Source: an uncultured Ruminococcus sp. (GTDB lineage: Bacteria > Bacillota > Clostridia > Oscillospirales > Ruminococcaceae). From it: a DNA stretch of 7,382 nt. A program made the translations under genes and the position numbers. Positions 5,450-7,382 of this stretch are shown here, piece after piece. How positions within the stretch are numbered: the first letter of the stretch is position 1; every line of letters starts with the position of its first letter. The notes beneath the pieces were generated by a model, which was not told the origin of the DNA, made no database searches, and saw only the letters and a program-made list of their open reading frames with translations. The stretch spans positions 1 to 7,382 of the forward strand of contig CALCRR010000435.1 in the NCBI GenBank assembly GCA_937894495.1, written 5' to 3'.

Positions 5450-7138
5450 TCATTCAAGATAATTCTTCCTGTGCTTCGCCTGTGTCCTCTGACGGCTATG
5501 CTCCCTCTCACGCTTCATCTGCTGTTCATTGATGTACTGGCGCACCTGTCGGGTGTACTTCTTCGCCGTTTCACGCTTGGTGAGGAATGCGGTATGCTCG
5601 ACATTAAGCCTGTTCCACTTCGATTTCAGCTTGTTGGACTTCTCCAAAAGGTCAAGCATTGTCGGCGGTTTGCCGTCAACAGCATACCTCTTGATATGCT
5701 CCTTAATGTATTTGACTGTTGCTTCATAGTCCTCGATCGTGGCGGCATTTTTCTTCTTGAAACGGCTCTGCGACCAGCCCGATTTGCCCTGATACTCCAT
5801 GTAAACAGGCTCCAGCTCATCACGGTGCTTCATCTTTGCAATGAGAGTGTCGATAGCTGTAAACTTCTTTTTCAGATCGGCAAGCTCAGTTGTGTGGTCA
5901 TCGGAGTGAGGTGTATTGAAGAAGAATCCAGACAGCTCGCTGAATGACATAACGCCACCAGCTTCAAGGTCTGCGATGATTTCGTTTGCTCTGCCCATAC
6001 CTCTGATAGCTTTCCACGGATCTTCTTTCTTTTCAGGTGCTTTACTCTCCGTAGGTGTGGGCTGTGGTATCGGGGTAGGCAGTTCAGGTTTCGGCTCGGT
6101 GGGCTTTGCAGAAGATGCGTTAAGCATATCAAGCTGTGCTTGCCGCCTTGCTCGTCGGGCTGCAAAGAACTTCTCAACCTGTTCCGCAGCAGCTTTCCTC
6201 TTTGCAGTTTCACTTGTTTCCGTGATAGCTTCAGGCTCGGCAGATTGTTTCGGCTTTGTCGGTGCGGTGACTGTCTGTGTCGGCTTCGGCTCAGGCTTAG
6301 GGACAGCAACAGGCTTCGGCGGTTCGATAAGCATATCGGGAGTGACATTCGCCGCTGACAGCTTTTCCTGTATCTCCGCTATCTGCTCGGCAATCCGTTC
6401 AGCAGTGTAATCTGCGCCCAGCGTTTCGGCTCTTGTGAACCTCTGCTGACCGTCACCCGACAGCTTGAATTTCAGCTTATATTTGTTCTTCGGAGTATAA
6501 ACATACTCGATGCCGCTGGCGGTGCAGTTGCGGAGAAAATCAGCAAAGTCACGGCTGTAAAGCATGACCTCTGCAATACGAACACGGAGCTTTTCTTTCC
6601 ACGACTTGCCCTCTTTCTGCATTTCATTCTCATAATGTGATACACCCTTACCAATCGGTTCAATAACGGATATGCCGTGTTCGGCACATATCTCGTCCGA
6701 TATTTCACGCAGCTCTGCCCACGCTCTTTCAGTCTTTCTGCCCTGATTATGCTCGGTGGTGAAACTCAGTCCGTTATACAGATTGGTGTTATTGAAAATG
6801 ATGTGGCAATGCAGGTGGTCTTTATCGTTATGAACTGCGATAACATATTGATAATCGCCTTTCAAATAACGGTCGCAAAGTTCCTCACCGATCTGCATAG
6901 CCTGTTCGGGTGTGACTTCGCCGGGGGCAAAGCTCTGAATCATGTGGTAGGCAAGGATTTTGGTGCGTCCTGTGCCTGTTCCTCGGACAGCTCGGAAGTC
7001 CTCGCTTGCCCCTGCGCTGTCGGCTCGGCAAGCATAAGAGTTGACATATATACCGTTGACGGTCTTATCATCTCTTGTGATGTAAGCGATCGCTGCGCTG
7101 ACTGTTGCCCTGATCGTATGGATAGAAGTGTATGCCAA
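5450..7138 (-). CDS. MOBP-type relaxase / mobilization nuclease
   Basis: This 562-residue protein would nick the element's transfer origin and stay bound to the 5' end during transfer. The N-terminus reads LAYTSIHTIRATVSAAIAYI, with Tyr19 at the usual catalytic position. The metal-binding motif VHNDKDHLHCHIIFN holds His103, His108, His110 and His112. QRFTRAETLGADYT (about 232-245) is the usual end of the nuclease region. Residues ~273-370 are a Pro/Lys/Thr-rich linker (PKPEPKPTQT and similar), followed by a charged, helical, coiled-coil-like C-terminus that ends KNYLE. I chose TTG 7138 because relaxases of this family begin at this point (MAYTSIHPIK-like) and GAAAGGGG lies 10 nt upstream. A longer frame from ATG 7258 would add 40 residues that are only an out-of-frame reading of the MobC gene. 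The start lies inside mobC. The gene looks intact. Confidence 0.9.
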   Translation of the reverse strand: MAYTSIHTIRATVSAAIAYITRDDKTVNGIYVNSYACRADSAGASEDFRAVRGTGTGRTKILAYHMIQSFAPGEVTPEQAMQIGEELCDRYLKGDYQYVIAVHNDKDHLHCHIIFNNTNLYNGLSFTTEHNQGRKTERAWAELREISDEICAEHGISVIEPIGKGVSHYENEMQKEGKSWKEKLRVRIAEVMLYSRDFADFLRNCTASGIEYVYTPKNKYKLKFKLSGDGQQRFTRAETLGADYTAERIAEQIAEIQEKLSAANVTPDMLIEPPKPVAVPKPEPKPTQTVTAPTKPKQSAEPEAITETSETAKRKAAAEQVEKFFAARRARRQAQLDMLNASSAKPTEPKPELPTPIPQPTPTESKAPEKKEDPWKAIRGMGRANEIIADLEAGGVMSFSELSGFFFNTPHSDDHTTELADLKKKFTAIDTLIAKMKHRDELEPVYMEYQGKSGWSQSRFKKKNAATIEDYEATVKYIKEHIKRYAVDGKPPTMLDLLEKSNKLKSKWNRLNVEHTAFLTKRETAKKYTRQVRQYINEQQMKREREHSRQRTQAKHRKNYLE

Positions 7139-7382
7139 ATTTCGTTTACCCCTTTCTTTATCTCGGTAATATCCTCGGCATAGATGTGACCTGTGCTGTA
7201 AAGTCGGACAAGTATCTGATTGATGTTCGCTCCGATGCGTTTCATCAGGCGATTGCATTCGGCAATTTCGGAACGGTCGGGCGTGAGATCAACCCTCGCC
7301 CGAACACAATCACGGATATACTCGGTTTTGTTCTTGTAACCGTACTGCTCACACTTTGCAAGAATATCCTGCATTTCTGATT
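6940..7382 (-). CDS. mobC: MobC-like relaxosome protein, 5' end outside the window
   Basis: The frame is open to the window edge, so the N-terminus is missing. The visible part holds ILAKCEQYGYKNKTEYIRD, then SEIAECNRLMKRIGANINQI and DITEIKKGVNEIWHTLL. This is the helical MobC pattern (small DNA-binding accessory proteins that help the relaxase at oriT). The family is usually about 100-130 residues and ends soon after the EIWxxLL helix. Here the frame continues for ~60 more residues to 6940, overlapping the relaxase by 199 nt in another frame. That tail (SAQRSLTSQEM, TAQGQARTSELSEEQ) has no family-like motif. The overlap suggests tight translational coupling, or a tail that is mostly a by-product of the relaxase sequence. 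The promoter and oriT probably lie upstream, beyond 7382. Confidence 0.75.
   Translation of the reverse strand, partial: SEMQDILAKCEQYGYKNKTEYIRDCVRARVDLTPDRSEIAECNRLMKRIGANINQILVRLYSTGHIYAEDITEIKKGVNEIWHTLLSIRSGQQSAQRSLTSQEMIRPSTVYMSTLMLAEPTAQGQARTSELSEEQAQDAPKSLPTT
7149..7156 (-). promoter_or_regulatory. Ribosome binding site of the relaxase gene
   Basis: GAAAGGGG lies 10 nt before TTG 7138, inside the mobC coding sequence. It supports the internal TTG start over the upstream ATG at 7258. Confidence 0.6.

Noticed and set aside
5372..7183. Several plus- and minus-strand frames over the relaxase gene
   Set aside because: They are shadows of the relaxase coding sequence, helped by its balanced composition and proline-rich repeats; none has a supported start or domain.
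5450..7258. Longer relaxase from ATG 7258
   Set aside because: The extra 40 residues are MobC DNA read out of frame and show no relaxase features; the family start aligns with TTG 7138.
1..7382. CRISPR array, tRNA or rRNA gene, complete insertion sequence
   Set aside because: No regularly spaced repeats, no cloverleaf or rRNA-like sequence and no intact transposase or terminal repeats were seen on either strand.

Overview
The window looks like a stretch of a conjugative or mobilizable element from a gut Firmicute, probably of the Ruminococcus/Oscillospiraceae or Lachnospiraceae type. This rests on MobC and MOBP-type relaxase genes, a fragment of the large SNF2-like helicase gene common in Clostridia integrative elements, frequent TTG starts, and strong AGGAGG-type ribosome binding sites. 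The host is inferred from recalled family features; no search was possible.

Layout. Positions 1 to about 928 (minus strand) hold an internal piece of the helicase gene, truncated at its 5' side and possibly at both sides. Positions about 929-3970 (minus strand) hold a compact, AT-rich RiPP operon. In transcription order it has a Cys-rich precursor peptide with a hydrophobic segment (3700-3960), a hairpin that may act as an attenuator (3641-3677), a radical SAM/SPASM peptide maturase (2393-3613), and a two-domain protein (870-2396). The latter joins a subtilisin-like domain to a C-terminal region resembling the 'peptide maturation system protein' family of clostridial Cys-rich peptide cassettes. 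Positions 4058-4777 (plus strand) hold a divergent stand-alone ATPase of the COG3910 type with a near-ideal sigma-70 promoter. Positions 4778-5449 are a gene-poor spacer with several inverted repeats and one doubtful short ORF. Positions 5450-7382 (minus strand) hold a relaxase and a MobC gene that leaves the window and overlaps the relaxase.

Working model (inference). The precursor is made at a high level, and read-through of the hairpin gives less of the enzymes. The radical SAM enzyme modifies the Cys-rich segment (CxCxCxC), and the subtilisin-like protein may remove the leader or assist maturation. No dedicated transporter or obvious immunity gene is present. The AT-rich cassette appears to have landed in or beside the helicase gene: the last ~19 codons of the protease-like gene are helicase DNA read in another frame. 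The most noteworthy content is the RiPP operon with its unusual precursor and its fused protease-like partner.
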